A stretch of 46,310 nucleotides of DNA from Bacteroidales bacterium (GTDB lineage Bacteria; Bacteroidota; Bacteroidia; Bacteroidales; Tenuifilaceae): contig DSBV01000050.1 of assembly GCA_011045955.1 (NCBI GenBank), positions 1-46,310 of the forward strand, written 5' to 3'. The translations under genes and the position numbers were made by a program. Below are positions 34,751-43,974 of this stretch, piece after piece (the first letter of the stretch is position 1; each line of letters begins with the position of its first letter). The notes beneath the pieces are model-generated. The model was given only the letters and a program-made list of their open reading frames with translations. It ran no database searches and was not told where the DNA came from.

Positions 34751-35674
34751 TTATTCGGAAAAAGGGGTGCTACTTTCAAAATCGGGACGGTAGTACTGAT
34801 TGCTTTCAATGTCTTGAATCCATCCTCTGAACCCATGCTTCTCCAATACTTCAATAACTTTTTTGTACTCCTCTATTCCCACATGTTGGTTTAGTTCATT
34901 TGGCAATGAAAGTCCTGCTGGAGGATAGTACTGCGACATGAGTGAGATGTATAGTTTTGCTGAAACCTCTTCAGCAAGAAAGTTGAGGAGCGTAATGCTG
35001 TCGTTGGCATGGCCTGGGAGTACTAAATGCCTGATAATCATTCCAAAATTTGCCGCCCCCTCATTGTTTCGGATTAAAGAAGAACCCTTTTGTCGGTACA
35101 TTTCCTTAATAGCTTTTGAGGCTACCTGAAAATAGTCAGACACTCCTGAGAACTTTAACGCTAGTGCGCTGTTGTAGTATTTTAAATCGGGTAAGTAAAC
35201 GTCAACTATGTCCTCAAGCATTTTTAAGGTTTCAACCTTGTCGTATCCATTTGAGTTGTATACAATTATTGGCTTGTAGCCCGATTTATTCAAGGAGTTC
35301 ACAATTTCAACCATCTGGACCACTTGGTGCGAAGGCGAAACAAAGCCAACCATTCCAATACCCGAGTCGAGTAGGCTTTTTATCTTATCGACAATAATTT
35401 TCGTATCGGTTAACCAGTTTTTTCCATGCTTGGTATTCCTACTTATTTGGTGGTTTTGGCAAAAAATGCATTGCAGATTGCAATGAGCAAAAAAAACATT
35501 GCAAATTCCCTTTTCCCCTGAGATTACAGGCTCCTCACCCTTGTGGGGAAAAATTGACGATACCATTGGGTTTGCACCAACATTACAATAACCGGTTTGA
35601 GTGTATCGGTTTATACCACATTCGTGCGGGCATAGGGTACAAAACGATAGGTCGAAAACAGTTTGCTTTTCCAT
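34751..35674 (-). CDS. Radical SAM protein, pyruvate-formate-lyase-activase-like
   Basis: 307 residues. The radical SAM cluster motif CNLQCIFCQNHQIS (CX3CX2C) starts near residue 65. An extra cysteine group at the N-terminus (CTLCPHECGINRYTQTGYCNVG) may hold a second iron-sulfur cluster. The pattern VGFVSPSHQVVQMVEIV, VYNSNGYDKVETLKMLEDIVDVYLPDLKYY and RHLVLPGHANDS is typical of the PflA-like subgroup that cleaves SAM to activate or modify another protein. No glycyl-radical partner enzyme is next to it, so its target is unknown. No operon partner is visible. Confidence 0.88.
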   Translation of the reverse strand: MEKQTVFDLSFCTLCPHECGINRYTQTGYCNVGANPMVSSIFPHKGEEPVISGEKGICNVFFAHCNLQCIFCQNHQISRNTKHGKNWLTDTKIIVDKIKSLLDSGIGMVGFVSPSHQVVQMVEIVNSLNKSGYKPIIVYNSNGYDKVETLKMLEDIVDVYLPDLKYYNSALALKFSGVSDYFQVASKAIKEMYRQKGSSLIRNNEGAANFGMIIRHLVLPGHANDSITLLNFLAEEVSAKLYISLMSQYYPPAGLSLPNELNQHVGIEEYKKVIEVLEKHGFRGWIQDIESNQYYRPDFESSTPFSE

Positions 35675-35780
35675 GCTCCAAAAATACTAAACTCCTCTAA
35701 ATGTTTTTCCGCCTCACTTTTTCAGGTTAACGCACTCCAATACCTTCCATTTTAAAATTCCGAGTCACACTGAATTATAC

Positions 35781-35800
35781 TCAATCATTCCGAATCATTC
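35781..35800 (+). repeat. Short relative of the 10-bp-period array
   Basis: Two 10-base units, TCAATCATTC and CGAATCATTC, closely match the last units of the array at 29851-29940. They sit in the 265-base gap before the acyl-CoA synthetase. Confidence 0.45.
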
Positions 35801-35901
35801 TTCAAAAAACATACATCCCCCATTATTGTTAGCCCGTATGAATTTTTTAAATCTTGGTACTTCGATTTTTGTTACTGGTGTATGTTGCAAAACATATTTT
35901 T

Positions 35902-35909
35902 TAATTTTG
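35902..35909 (+). promoter_or_regulatory. Probable -7 element for the acyl-CoA synthetase gene
   Basis: TAATTTTG matches TAnnTTTG, 31 bases before the start. TTG at 35885-35887 is too close (14 bases) to be a good -33. Confidence 0.5.
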
Positions 35910-35939
35910 CTATCACTATTGGTGAAAAAATTTTAACAG

Positions 35940-37847
35940 ATGAAAACAATAATCGATCTATTTGAGGAAAGCGTAAGCAAGTTTTCCAACAACCCCTACA
36001 TATGGGAGAAATTAACCGATAAGTATGAACCAATAACCTATGCCCAAACCCGAACCGAGGTTATCCGTTTAGCTGCAGGGCTTTTAAGTCTTGGCGTAAA
36101 AAAAGATGATAAAATAGCCCTGCTAAGCGAAGGACGTAAACTTTGGGTAATTAGCGAATTGGGCATACTGTACACCGGAGCAGTAAATATACCGCTATCG
36201 GTTAAGTTAGATGGAAACGATTTGTTATTCCGTTTGGTTCATTCCGAGACATCCATGATTTTTGTATCGGGGCAGCAAGCGTCAAAAGTTGATAAGTTGC
36301 GCTCCCAGTTACCTAATGTGAAAAGGGTAATCTACCTTGATAAACCTGAAAAGTTAGAGGGAGATGACCTGTTCATCGATGATGTTTTTGGCCTTGGCGA
36401 TGAATTTCTCAGGAATAATTCTGGGAAAGTAGAAGAGGTTGCAAAAAGCATAAAACCTTCGGATTATGCTAATATTAGTTACACCTCTGGTACCACTGCC
36501 GATCCCAAAGGCATAATTCTTTCCCATAGAAACTATACTGCTAACGTTGAGCAGGCCTTAACCCTAATGGAGATACCTGTATCGTATAAAACCCTACTAA
36601 TACTTCCCCTTGACCATTGCTTTGCGCATGTTGCCGGTTTGTACTCATTTATGGCTAAGGGAGCAAGCATTGCCACCGTTCAGGTTGGCAAGACCCCAAT
36701 GGATACTCTGAAGAATATTCCCATTAACATCAAGGAACTTAAGCCTAACCTTTTACTTAGCGTACCCGCATTGGCTAAGAACTTCAAAAAGAATATCGAA
36801 AACGGTATTAGGGCAAAGGGAAAATTCACTGAGATGCTTTTTAACCATGCTTTAAAAATTTCCTACAAGTACAATAAGGAGGGTTGGAATAAGGGAACTG
36901 GTTTTACTTTCATCTACAAGCCCCTTATCTGGCTTTACGATAAAATTTTATTCAGCAAAATACGTGAGGTTTTTGGAGGAGAACTTGATTTCTTTATTGG
37001 AGGTGGAGCGCTGCTCGACATCGAACTTCAGCGTTTCTACTATGCCATTGGCATTCCAATGTTACAGGGCTATGGTTTGTCAGAAGCAACGCCAATTATT
37101 AGTTCAAACTCCCTAAAGCGCCATAAATTAGGATCTTCGGGGCATCTGGTAAAATATCTAGAACTTAAAATTTGCGACGAGAATGGCAATGAACTACCCG
37201 TAGGGGAAAAAGGCGAAATTGTTGTCAAGGGCGAGAACGTAATGGTGGGTTACTGGAAGAACGAGAAGGCAACCGCAGAAACGGTGCGCAATGGATGGCT
37301 TTACACCGGCGATATGGGGTACATGGACAAGGACGGTTTCTTATACGTGTTGGGTAGGTTCAAAAGCTTGCTTATTGCTAGCGATGGCGAAAAGTATAGC
37401 CCTGAAGGAATTGAAGAGTCGTTGGTTCAACACTCCCAGGTTATCGATAGTGTTGTGCTTCATAACAACCAAAAGCCTTACACCACTGCCCTTATTGTTC
37501 CCTCAAAGGAAGCTCTGAAAAAAGCCATTACGGCTAAGGGTATCGACCCTGAATCGCACGAGGCCGCCAAGGAGGCCATTGCCATTATTAACAACGAGAT
37601 AGCCCGCTTCAAACCCGGTGGAGAATTTGCCGAAATATTCCCTGAACGATGGCTACCTACAACCTTTGCCATTCTTGATGAGCCATTCACCGAGCAGAAT
37701 GGTTTGGTTAATAGTACCATGAAGGTAGTAAGAGGAAAAGTTGAAAAACTTTATGAGAGCCGCCTGGAATTCATGTACAATCCTAACGGCAAGAACTTGG
37801 TGAATGACGAAAACATTAAGTCAGTTAAAAAAATTCTTAACAGCTAG
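35940..37847 (+). CDS. fadD: Long-chain acyl-CoA synthetase (AMP-binding)
   Basis: 635 residues. The AMP-binding signature YTSGTTADPKGIILSHRN, the adenylate site LQGYGLSEATPIIS, the TGDMGYMDKDGFLYVLGR motif and the C-terminal active lysine region are in place, giving fatty acid + ATP + CoA to acyl-CoA. The overall order fits the long-chain group related to eukaryotic and Bacteroidota FAA/ACSL-type enzymes (FKNPNGWNKGT-like insert, YDKILFSKIREVFGG). Specificity is not clear from sequence, and gene symbol fadD is used loosely. It ends at a strong terminator. Confidence 0.9.
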   Translation: MKTIIDLFEESVSKFSNNPYIWEKLTDKYEPITYAQTRTEVIRLAAGLLSLGVKKDDKIALLSEGRKLWVISELGILYTGAVNIPLSVKLDGNDLLFRLVHSETSMIFVSGQQASKVDKLRSQLPNVKRVIYLDKPEKLEGDDLFIDDVFGLGDEFLRNNSGKVEEVAKSIKPSDYANISYTSGTTADPKGIILSHRNYTANVEQALTLMEIPVSYKTLLILPLDHCFAHVAGLYSFMAKGASIATVQVGKTPMDTLKNIPINIKELKPNLLLSVPALAKNFKKNIENGIRAKGKFTEMLFNHALKISYKYNKEGWNKGTGFTFIYKPLIWLYDKILFSKIREVFGGELDFFIGGGALLDIELQRFYYAIGIPMLQGYGLSEATPIISSNSLKRHKLGSSGHLVKYLELKICDENGNELPVGEKGEIVVKGENVMVGYWKNEKATAETVRNGWLYTGDMGYMDKDGFLYVLGRFKSLLIASDGEKYSPEGIEESLVQHSQVIDSVVLHNNQKPYTTALIVPSKEALKKAITAKGIDPESHEAAKEAIAIINNEIARFKPGGEFAEIFPERWLPTTFAILDEPFTEQNGLVNSTMKVVRGKVEKLYESRLEFMYNPNGKNLVNDENIKSVKKILNS

Positions 37848-37874
37848 CAATTATTTTATTGCACATTTTGTTAT

Positions 37875-37905
37875 AGGAGGGCATTACCATGTCCTCCTTT
37901 TTTTT
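37875..37905 (+). terminator. Intrinsic terminator after the acyl-CoA synthetase
   Basis: The stem AGGAGG (37875-37880) pairs with CCTCCT (37893-37898) around a 12-base loop, followed by a run of eight T. Confidence 0.88.
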
Positions 37906-37928
37906 AATTTTACCAAAACACATAAATT

Positions 37929-38369
37929 ATGGAACGCTATCTTAAAACACTACAAAGGGGTATCATTTATTTTACTCTTTTCATTATATCCATTTTACTG
38001 GTTCTTGCTATGGTTGATGTTTTTGTTAAGTTGTACGACGGGTTTGTAAGCTATACTTTTCGGGATTTTATCGAAGTACAATACCCACAACTTATCGATG
38101 TGTTTTTGGTAATAATCATTGGTGTTGAACTTCTGGAAACTATAAAGGGATTTTTAATGGATGAAATTCTTCACGTTGAACTGGTTGTATTGGTTGCAAT
38201 TATTGCTACTTCCCGAAAAGTCATAGTTTATGAAGTATCCAAAAAAGGAATAGAAGATATAATTTCGCTTGCTGTCATGCTGGTTGCTCTGGCAGTAACA
38301 TATTGGATTATCAAGGCGAGTTATGGTAAAAAGTATAGGGTAAAATTGGGTTCAAAGCCAAAAGAGTAG
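37929..38369 (+). CDS. PsiE-like phosphate-starvation-inducible membrane protein
   Basis: 146 residues with four predicted membrane helices: about 13-33, 55-75, 83-102 and 108-130, then a basic tail (KKYRVKLGSKPKE). The IDVFLVIIIGVELLETIKGFLMDE and HVELVVLVAIIATSRKVIVYE segments match the PsiE family, whose members respond to phosphate starvation in E. coli; the biochemical role is unknown. It has its own short transcription unit after the terminator. Confidence 0.8.
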   Translation: MERYLKTLQRGIIYFTLFIISILLVLAMVDVFVKLYDGFVSYTFRDFIEVQYPQLIDVFLVIIIGVELLETIKGFLMDEILHVELVVLVAIIATSRKVIVYEVSKKGIEDIISLAVMLVALAVTYWIIKASYGKKYRVKLGSKPKE

Positions 38370-38489
38370 GCTCAAATTGTAACGATGTTAATGTATGATA
38401 ATATTATCGCCCGTAAACTTTTTTTAACACATTTGGTTATGCTTTAATTTACCTTGGGGCTTACCTTAGCATTCTTAGAATATTACGAA

Positions 38490-39299
38490 ATGAGAAGGGG
38501 AGCCTGGGGTATTTTAAAAAGTTATCTTCAATTCCGGAAGAAATGTTTGCCAAAGGGAGGGTATGGAATACATTCACCTTTTGTTTTTGAATTGTACACA
38601 AACGTAATTGCTGGCAATACAAATGAGGCGATCTTTGAAAGTATTGAAGCATACCGCAAGGAGATGCTGAGTTGCGATATAGGAATTATTCGCAAATCGG
38701 TAGCCGAAAGTCTTAATGGGGGGTTTAGGGGTGAACTGGTAAAATTAAGCCGAATAGCCCGAACGGTTTCAGTCCCCCCCCATTTAGGCAGATTACTTTA
38801 CCGGTTGGTAAAACATTTTCAACCCCAGGTGATGCTAGAACTTGGGACATCGGTAGGCATTAGCTCCATGTACATGGCACAGGCTAATCCAAATGGGACA
38901 CTTTACACCATTGAGGGCAATGAGGCCGTTTTTGGTATAGCCCAAAAGCGATTCCAGGCAATGGGTTTAACCAATATTAAACCAATTTGTGGTACTTTTG
39001 AAACCGAATTGCCTCATTTGGCAAAGAAAGTAAGTAATTTCGATTTTGTTTTTATTGATGGCGACCATAACGGGACTAAACTTTTGCAGTATTTTAACGT
39101 CATACTTTCAAAGTTAAATGAAAATTCAATAGTAATGGTTGACGATATTCGCTGGAGCAACGATATGGAGGATGCCTGGAGGGAACTCAAGGCTAACCGG
39201 CAAGTGTCTGTTTCCATTGACCTGTTTAGGTGTGGAGTGCTTTTTTTCAGGCATGGCATAGCCAAGCAAAATTTTATACTTCGATACGGACCATTTTAA
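38490..39299 (+). CDS. Class I SAM-dependent O-methyltransferase-like protein
   Basis: 269 residues from ATG 38490. A Rossmann methylase is visible: VMLELGTSVGISSMYMAQANPNGTLYTIEG (SAM site), FDFVFIDGDHNG (motif IV) and NENSIVMVDDIRW. This resembles the catechol O-methyltransferase-like group. The N-terminal ~100 residues (GIHSPFVFELYTNVI) are common in Bacteroidota homologues. Substrate unknown. An in-frame TTG at 38454 would add 12 residues; ATG 38490 is preferred. The ABC ATPase gene starts 18 bases after its stop and may be co-transcribed. Confidence 0.85.
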   Translation: MRRGAWGILKSYLQFRKKCLPKGGYGIHSPFVFELYTNVIAGNTNEAIFESIEAYRKEMLSCDIGIIRKSVAESLNGGFRGELVKLSRIARTVSVPPHLGRLLYRLVKHFQPQVMLELGTSVGISSMYMAQANPNGTLYTIEGNEAVFGIAQKRFQAMGLTNIKPICGTFETELPHLAKKVSNFDFVFIDGDHNGTKLLQYFNVILSKLNENSIVMVDDIRWSNDMEDAWRELKANRQVSVSIDLFRCGVLFFRHGIAKQNFILRYGPF

Positions 39300-39317
39300 T
39301 AAGTAAAAAACAAGTTT

Positions 39318-40049
39318 ATGAGCGATCATTACTTAATCAACATTACGAACATTAAAAAGTACTACCAGGTAGGAAGTGTTGTTGTGAAAGCCTTAAAAGG
39401 TGTCGATATAACCATAAAACGAAATGAGTATGTAGCAATTATGGGACCTTCGGGCTCAGGAAAATCGACATTGATGAATATCCTGGGTTGCCTGGATACG
39501 CCTACCGATGGTACCTATATACTCAATGGAACGGATGTAAGCAAGTTGCCCGACGACCGGTTGGCCGAGATCCGTAATAAGGAAATTGGATTTGTTTTTC
39601 AAACCTTTAACCTTTTACCCCGCTACACAGCCCTCGACAATGTAATGCTACCGCTAATTTATGCTGGTATCCCAAAGCATGAGCGCATCGAGATGGCCAA
39701 GACGGCCCTAAAGAATGTTGGACTTGACGATAGGATGGGGCATAAACCCAACGAGCTTTCGGGTGGTCAGCGCCAGCGAGTTGCTGTGGCACGTGCCCTG
39801 GTTAACAATCCGTCCATCATACTTGCCGATGAGCCTACCGGTAACCTCGACTCAAAAACATCCATCGATATCATGAACCTTTTTGAGGATATTTACGAGC
39901 AGGGCAATACCATAATTGTGGTAACCCACGAAGAGGACATTGCCCGTCATGCCCGACGGATAGTTAGGCTTCGCGATGGTTTAATTGAGTCCGATGAGCC
40001 CAATCATAACCCAATTCTCAAGCAAAAAGTTGTAATTACTGAACCATAA
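39318..40049 (+). CDS. ABC transporter ATP-binding protein, MacB/LolD type
   Basis: 243 residues. Walker [11 protein letters not shown]-loop [24 protein letters not shown], signature [15 protein letters not shown], Walker [16 protein letters not shown] and the H-loop [14 protein letters not shown] are complete. The [37 protein letters not shown] pattern marks the LolD/MacB group, which drives lipoprotein release or drug/peptide export with a permease of the MacB type. No permease gene is adjacent, so the partner must be encoded elsewhere. Confidence 0.93.
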   Translation: MSDHYLINITNIKKYYQVGSVVVKALKGVDITIKRNEYVAIMGPSGSGKSTLMNILGCLDTPTDGTYILNGTDVSKLPDDRLAEIRNKEIGFVFQTFNLLPRYTALDNVMLPLIYAGIPKHERIEMAKTALKNVGLDDRMGHKPNELSGGQRQRVAVARALVNNPSIILADEPTGNLDSKTSIDIMNLFEDIYEQGNTIIVVTHEEDIARHARRIVRLRDGLIESDEPNHNPILKQKVVITEP

Positions 40050-40077
40050 CATATTGTTTGCGTTGATTTAAAATTGT

Positions 40078-40095
40078 TTCTTGTTTAAACAAGAA
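40078..40095. promoter_or_regulatory. Perfect 18-bp palindrome upstream of the corrinoid adenosyltransferase
   Basis: TTCTTGTTTAAACAAGAA is an exact palindrome, 28 bases after the ABC ATPase stop and 33 bases before ATG 40129. It lacks a following T-run, so it is more like an operator for a dimeric regulator than a terminator. A TAAATTGC-like weak -7 lies just downstream. Confidence 0.55.
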
Positions 40096-40128
40096 TGTTA
40101 AACTAAATTGCAACGCAACAATTATTCT

Positions 40129-40677
40129 ATGAAAATTTACACAAAAACAGGCGATAAAGGATCGACCTCGTTAATTGGCGGGGCCCGCGTTCCTAAGTAC
40201 CATCCACGTATCGAAACCTATGGTACGGTTGATGAGTTAATGGCTTTCACTGGGCTGCTTCGCGATCAGAATATCGACAGGCATACGGTTGATACCCTTA
40301 TTTTCATTCAGGATAGGCTTATGAATTGCGCGTCAATTCTTGCAGCCGATTGCACCGATTGTAAGGTAAAGATACCCAAAATTGAAGATGCAGACATTAA
40401 GCGATTAGAGAACGAGATAGATGCCATGGATGCACAGCTTGAGCCTTTAACCTCATTTGTTTTGCCTGGAGGACATCCGGTGGTATCGGTATGCCACATT
40501 TGCCGAACGGTATGCCGCAGAGCCGAGCGACTTGTTACCCGCTTGGCTGAAGATACGCCGCTGCCCCAGAATCTGTTAGTGTTCTTCAATAGGCTTAGTG
40601 ATTACTTTTTTACCCTCTCCCGTAAACTTGGCAAGGATTTTGGTGTGGAGCAAATAAAATGGCAACCTAATTTGTAA
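40129..40677 (+). CDS. Cob(I)yrinic acid a,c-diamide adenosyltransferase (PduO type)
   Basis: 182 residues from ATG 40129. It attaches the 5'-deoxyadenosyl group of ATP to cobalt to make adenosylcobalamin. The PduO signature is complete: an N-terminal YTKTGDKGSTSLIGGARVPK loop that binds ATP, IETYGTVDELMAFTG, the helix CHICRTVCRRAERLV and NRLSDYFFTLSRKLG. A TTG at 40108 would add 7 residues; the ATG is preferred. No other cobalamin gene is adjacent and no cobalamin riboswitch was recognised; the palindrome at 40078-40095 could regulate it. Confidence 0.94.
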   Translation: MKIYTKTGDKGSTSLIGGARVPKYHPRIETYGTVDELMAFTGLLRDQNIDRHTVDTLIFIQDRLMNCASILAADCTDCKVKIPKIEDADIKRLENEIDAMDAQLEPLTSFVLPGGHPVVSVCHICRTVCRRAERLVTRLAEDTPLPQNLLVFFNRLSDYFFTLSRKLGKDFGVEQIKWQPNL

Positions 40678-40699
40678 TTCCAAAAAATTTATATATTTG
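40671..40699 (+). promoter_or_regulatory. Probable promoter for the small acidic protein gene
   Basis: TATATTTG at 40692-40699 fully matches the -7 consensus. TTTG at 40671-40674 would be the -33, with a 17-base spacer that is slightly short. It overlaps the end of the preceding gene. Confidence 0.6.
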
Positions 40700-40756
40700 T
40701 GGGGTTGTCAGTTAATATATTAAACTGTCAATCAGTTTTTTAAAACTAAAAACACT

Positions 40757-40978
40757 ATGTATTGGACATTAGAATTAGCATCCAAGTTAGAAGATGCTCC
40801 ATGGCCAGCCACAAAAGAGGAATTAATTGATTATGCCATTCGTTCAGGCGCTCCCCTTGAGGTAATTGAAAATCTTCAGGAGCTGGAGGATGATAATGAG
40901 ATCTACGAGAGCATTGAAGATATCTGGCCCGATTATCCTACCAAAGAGGATTTTCTTTTCAACGAGGATGAGTACTAG
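40757..40978 (+). CDS. DUF2795-like small acidic protein
   Basis: 73 residues, strongly acidic in its second half (LQELEDDNEIYESIEDIWPDYPTKEDFLFNEDEY). The N-terminal WTLELASKLEDAPWPATKEELIDYAIRSGAP resembles the DUF2795 helical domain, which occurs widely in small Bacteroidota proteins. Function unknown. It has a full promoter match upstream and a strong terminator right after, so it is an independent and probably well-expressed gene. Confidence 0.82.
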   Translation: MYWTLELASKLEDAPWPATKEELIDYAIRSGAPLEVIENLQELEDDNEIYESIEDIWPDYPTKEDFLFNEDEY

Positions 40979-40986
40979 AAAAAATT

Positions 40987-41011
40987 AAGGAGAGGTTAAC
41001 CTCTCCTTTTT
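40987..41011. terminator. Bidirectional terminator between converging genes
   Basis: A 22-base perfect palindrome (40987-41008: 9-bp stem with loop TTAA) is flanked by A-run and T-run, so it can end both the small acidic protein gene and the OstA-like gene. Confidence 0.92.
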
Positions 41012-41013
41012 GC

Positions 41014-42606
41014 TTATTTACTTTTACTGCTGAGTATTTCGAGTCGCTTTTTATTACCCCGTTCCTCGGGTTGCTCTTTAAAATCCTTAGGTACTACGCT
41101 GTACCTGTTAGCTGGTCGTTTAGCCTCGAGCCATTTGAAACCCTTAAGCATAACATCTTCCAGCTCAACTTTTTCAATGGGATAAAGGTTTGATGATGGT
41201 TTCTCGCGGAAAGTCACCCGGCTTACTTTATTACCCTTTACCATAATTGAAATTCTTGCACTCTCGGAACGGTTGGCTAAGGTAAGGGTATTGCCATCGC
41301 GAATAAAGTAAACCGCTTGCCCATTTCCATTTACATCAATCTTTTCGGCTTTGCCTTTACTAAAAAATGCTGTTATGGTTTTACCTTTAATCTGGTTGTA
41401 AAATTTGTCTTGTTCAAATGAGGTAATAAAGGCATTGCCGTTAAAATCCATTCGGTTTATTTTGTTGTTTTTTGAGTGAATGGTAATGTGGTCGGCGGTC
41501 ATTTGGTTTACATCATTCCAGAGAATAGGGTCAACATACATGTCAATTGCTGAGTCGCGGGTGTTGTATATCATTGAGTCGCAAAATCCTTGTACATCGC
41601 TCCTGTAAAAGGCAACATCGCCTAATGCTTTAAGAATTCTATATGTTGAGTCCGTTGAGTTTTCATGCTTTTTGGTAATTACTTTAAAGTGGTTTGCTTT
41701 TAGGAATAAAGTATCGGAATTATCAATTAGCATCAGGTAAGGGTTCTCCGAAACCTCGGCTTGCTCAGTGTCCAGCCAAAAATTGGATTTTTGTCCATAG
41801 ATGTAAGCCCGGTTAACAGTATCAATTAGCACTACATTCCCAATTGCTCGGGCAAATTTGCTGGATTTGTCGTAGAAAATGTTGTCGCCAAATATCTTAT
41901 TCTCCTTGCTTAGTATGTATGCATTTTGCTGTAGGTTGGTTTGCTCAATTTTTTTATTGTACCACCCCTTTTCGCAGTAAGCAAAATTATTCTCATTAAA
42001 GATGTGGGTTGGACCATAAAAGTAAGCAAGCTCATTTTGGGTATTGTAGCTAAGCGAGTCGGTGTATATTGTTCCATCGGGGTCCATCATTACAACATTT
42101 CCCGCAAACGATAGGAGGTTTGAGGATCGGTTAAAGTAGCCGCGCTGGCTGGTAAGTTTCGACTCCTTTGTGGTAATTACGCCAGGTGTGGTGTAGTAGG
42201 CAACATTTGTTTTTGAGTTAAAGAAAAGGGTTTGGGTAGTAAGCGTTGTTTCGTCGTCGATAAGTTTTACCTCTTTACCTGTGATTTTACCGACCGAGGT
42301 TTTGCCATCATAGTGAAGGGTTTGCCCGGTTATTCGGGTTGAACCTTGTTGAATGCTTACATTACCAAAGGCATCAAACCAGCTATCGTCGGGATTATGG
42401 TAAGCGCTGTCGCAAACTATACGGGTGTTTTCATGTCGAAAGCGAACGTTTCCAATGTACCGGATAATTTTCTGTCCATTAATGTTGAGATTTTTCATGC
42501 TCTTTGCCCCTTCAAACCTAATTCTAGTTTTCTGTTGAGCATGAGTGGGTGTGAGCATTCCCAATATAATAGTTACGATGAAAAAAATACGAAGTACAGA
42601 TTTCAT
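41014..42606 (-). CDS. OstA-like (LptA/LptD N-terminal type) periplasmic protein
   Basis: 530 residues from ATG 42606. A signal peptide (SVLRIFFIVTIILGMLTPTHAQ) is followed by several tandem OstA/LptA-type beta-jellyroll repeats, each reading like an 'N-V-x-x-x-x' strand series (IIRYIGNVRFRHENTRIVCDSAYHNPDDSWFDAFGNV, KFARAIGNVVLIDTVNRAYIYGQ, ILKALGDVAFYRSDVQGFCDSMIYN). This is the type found in LPS-transport proteins, so a role in moving LPS to the outer membrane is likely. It is larger than LptA (about 180 residues). It follows the SurA gene by 11 bases. A longer frame to 42651 overlaps SurA and is not used. Confidence 0.87.
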   Translation of the reverse strand: MKSVLRIFFIVTIILGMLTPTHAQQKTRIRFEGAKSMKNLNINGQKIIRYIGNVRFRHENTRIVCDSAYHNPDDSWFDAFGNVSIQQGSTRITGQTLHYDGKTSVGKITGKEVKLIDDETTLTTQTLFFNSKTNVAYYTTPGVITTKESKLTSQRGYFNRSSNLLSFAGNVVMMDPDGTIYTDSLSYNTQNELAYFYGPTHIFNENNFAYCEKGWYNKKIEQTNLQQNAYILSKENKIFGDNIFYDKSSKFARAIGNVVLIDTVNRAYIYGQKSNFWLDTEQAEVSENPYLMLIDNSDTLFLKANHFKVITKKHENSTDSTYRILKALGDVAFYRSDVQGFCDSMIYNTRDSAIDMYVDPILWNDVNQMTADHITIHSKNNKINRMDFNGNAFITSFEQDKFYNQIKGKTITAFFSKGKAEKIDVNGNGQAVYFIRDGNTLTLANRSESARISIMVKGNKVSRVTFREKPSSNLYPIEKVELEDVMLKGFKWLEAKRPANRYSVVPKDFKEQPEERGNKKRLEILSSKSK

Positions 42607-42617
42607 CTCAATTATGC

Positions 42618-43967
42618 CTACTTTATCCAACCCGGACTTTGAAAATTGCAATCATGAAAATCGTTATCAATTCTGACATAGAACGATTTTATTTTTTTTG
42701 ATATCCAGTCGCGAATTATCTCGTTTTCCTTACTAGACTCGGCCATTACCTGAATTATAGCGTAATCGTCTTTCAGGTTTGCTTTATGAGCTGGCACAAT
42801 TCGTTTCACCTTAATGATCTTAAAAACAATGTTGGCATGTTCATCGCGCGACTCAAAGGGTGCGCTAAACTCGCCCTCTTTCAGGTCTTTTATTGCATAA
42901 AAATCCGATGGTTGCAGGTGTTCTTTCTCAAATAGTGAGGTGTTGGTAAAGGGGTTGATCATCAAACCCTTGTTTAGGTTTGATTTTTTATCTTCGGAGT
43001 AGCGGAGTGCTGCGTTTTCAAAGGTAATGCTATCGTGCCGGATCAACGTAGCAATGCTATCGAGTTTTTGAACTGCTTTTGAAAGTAAATCGGTGGTAAA
43101 CTGTGGTTTGAGAAGGATATGCCTAACATTTACCTGGTCGTTTCGCCGTTCAATCATCTGGATGATGTGCAGTCCGTATTCGGTTTCCACCACCTGGCTA
43201 ATTTGACCTTCTTTAAGGTTAAATGCGGCATCGGCAAATGCTTTAACAAGTTCTTCGCGTGAACGGAATCCCAATTCTCCTCCCTTTATAGCCGATGCTC
43301 TATCTTCGGAGTAGAGGGCTGCAAGAGTAGTAAATCGTTCACCGTTAAGTATTCTATTTCGAATTTCGAGCAGCTTTTCCTTGGCCTCAAGCTTAGCCTT
43401 TTCGGCATTGGGGGGGTATATTGCAATCTGTTGGAGTTCGTACTGCATGGGTATATCGGGTAAACTGTCGGAGGGGATTTTTTTGTAAAATGCTTTAATG
43501 TCCGATGGGGTTATTTTAACCTTATCTACAATCTTGCGCTGCATTTGCTGGGTTAGATGTTGCTCGCGAATAATTTCCCTTAAATCGTCTTTTATTTCAA
43601 ATATCGGCTTGTTAAAGTAGTTCTCAAGCGCCTTTTCCGACCCAATTTGATTGATAAAGTACTTTAAACGGCGGTCGACCTCGGCCTCTACCGAACCTTC
43701 ATTAACCTCAATACTATCAATCTTTGCCTGGGTTATAAGAAGTTTCTGGATAAGGAGTTGCTCCAGGAGCTGGCAGCGGTCGATATTAGCATTTGTGCTG
43801 CCTTGCATTTTAATGCGCAGGAGTTCCTGCTCAACGTCGGATAAAAGTATGCGCTCATTTCCAACAACCGCTATAATCTTGTCGATTGAGATATTTTCCT
43901 GCGCGTGTAAACTAAAACTAAGCGAAAGAATTAATAAAAAAAGTGTAGGTAAACTAAATGCTCTCAT
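42618..43967 (-). CDS. surA: SurA-like periplasmic peptidyl-prolyl isomerase/chaperone
   Basis: 449 residues from ATG 43967. A signal peptide (FSLPTLFLLILSLSFSLHAQ), a SurA N-terminal chaperone helix set (ISIDKIIAVVGNERILLSDVEQELLRIK), and two parvulin domains (SEDRASAIKGGELGFRSREELVKAFADAAFNLKEGQISQVVETEYGLHIIQMIERRNDQVNVRHILL and a second, less clear copy) are visible. SurA assists folding of outer-membrane proteins. The open frame could start further upstream at 44042, but that would overlap the lipoprotein gene, so the ATG 8 bases after its stop is chosen. Confidence 0.93.
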   Translation of the reverse strand: MRAFSLPTLFLLILSLSFSLHAQENISIDKIIAVVGNERILLSDVEQELLRIKMQGSTNANIDRCQLLEQLLIQKLLITQAKIDSIEVNEGSVEAEVDRRLKYFINQIGSEKALENYFNKPIFEIKDDLREIIREQHLTQQMQRKIVDKVKITPSDIKAFYKKIPSDSLPDIPMQYELQQIAIYPPNAEKAKLEAKEKLLEIRNRILNGERFTTLAALYSEDRASAIKGGELGFRSREELVKAFADAAFNLKEGQISQVVETEYGLHIIQMIERRNDQVNVRHILLKPQFTTDLLSKAVQKLDSIATLIRHDSITFENAALRYSEDKKSNLNKGLMINPFTNTSLFEKEHLQPSDFYAIKDLKEGEFSAPFESRDEHANIVFKIIKVKRIVPAHKANLKDDYAIIQVMAESSKENEIIRDWISKKIKSFYVRIDNDFHDCNFQSPGWIK

Positions 43968-43974
43968 GGTTGTA

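Noticed and set aside
40129-40160. Cobalamin riboswitch before the corrinoid adenosyltransferase
   Set aside because: The leader is only about 80 bases and no conserved B12-box was seen; only the palindrome stands out.
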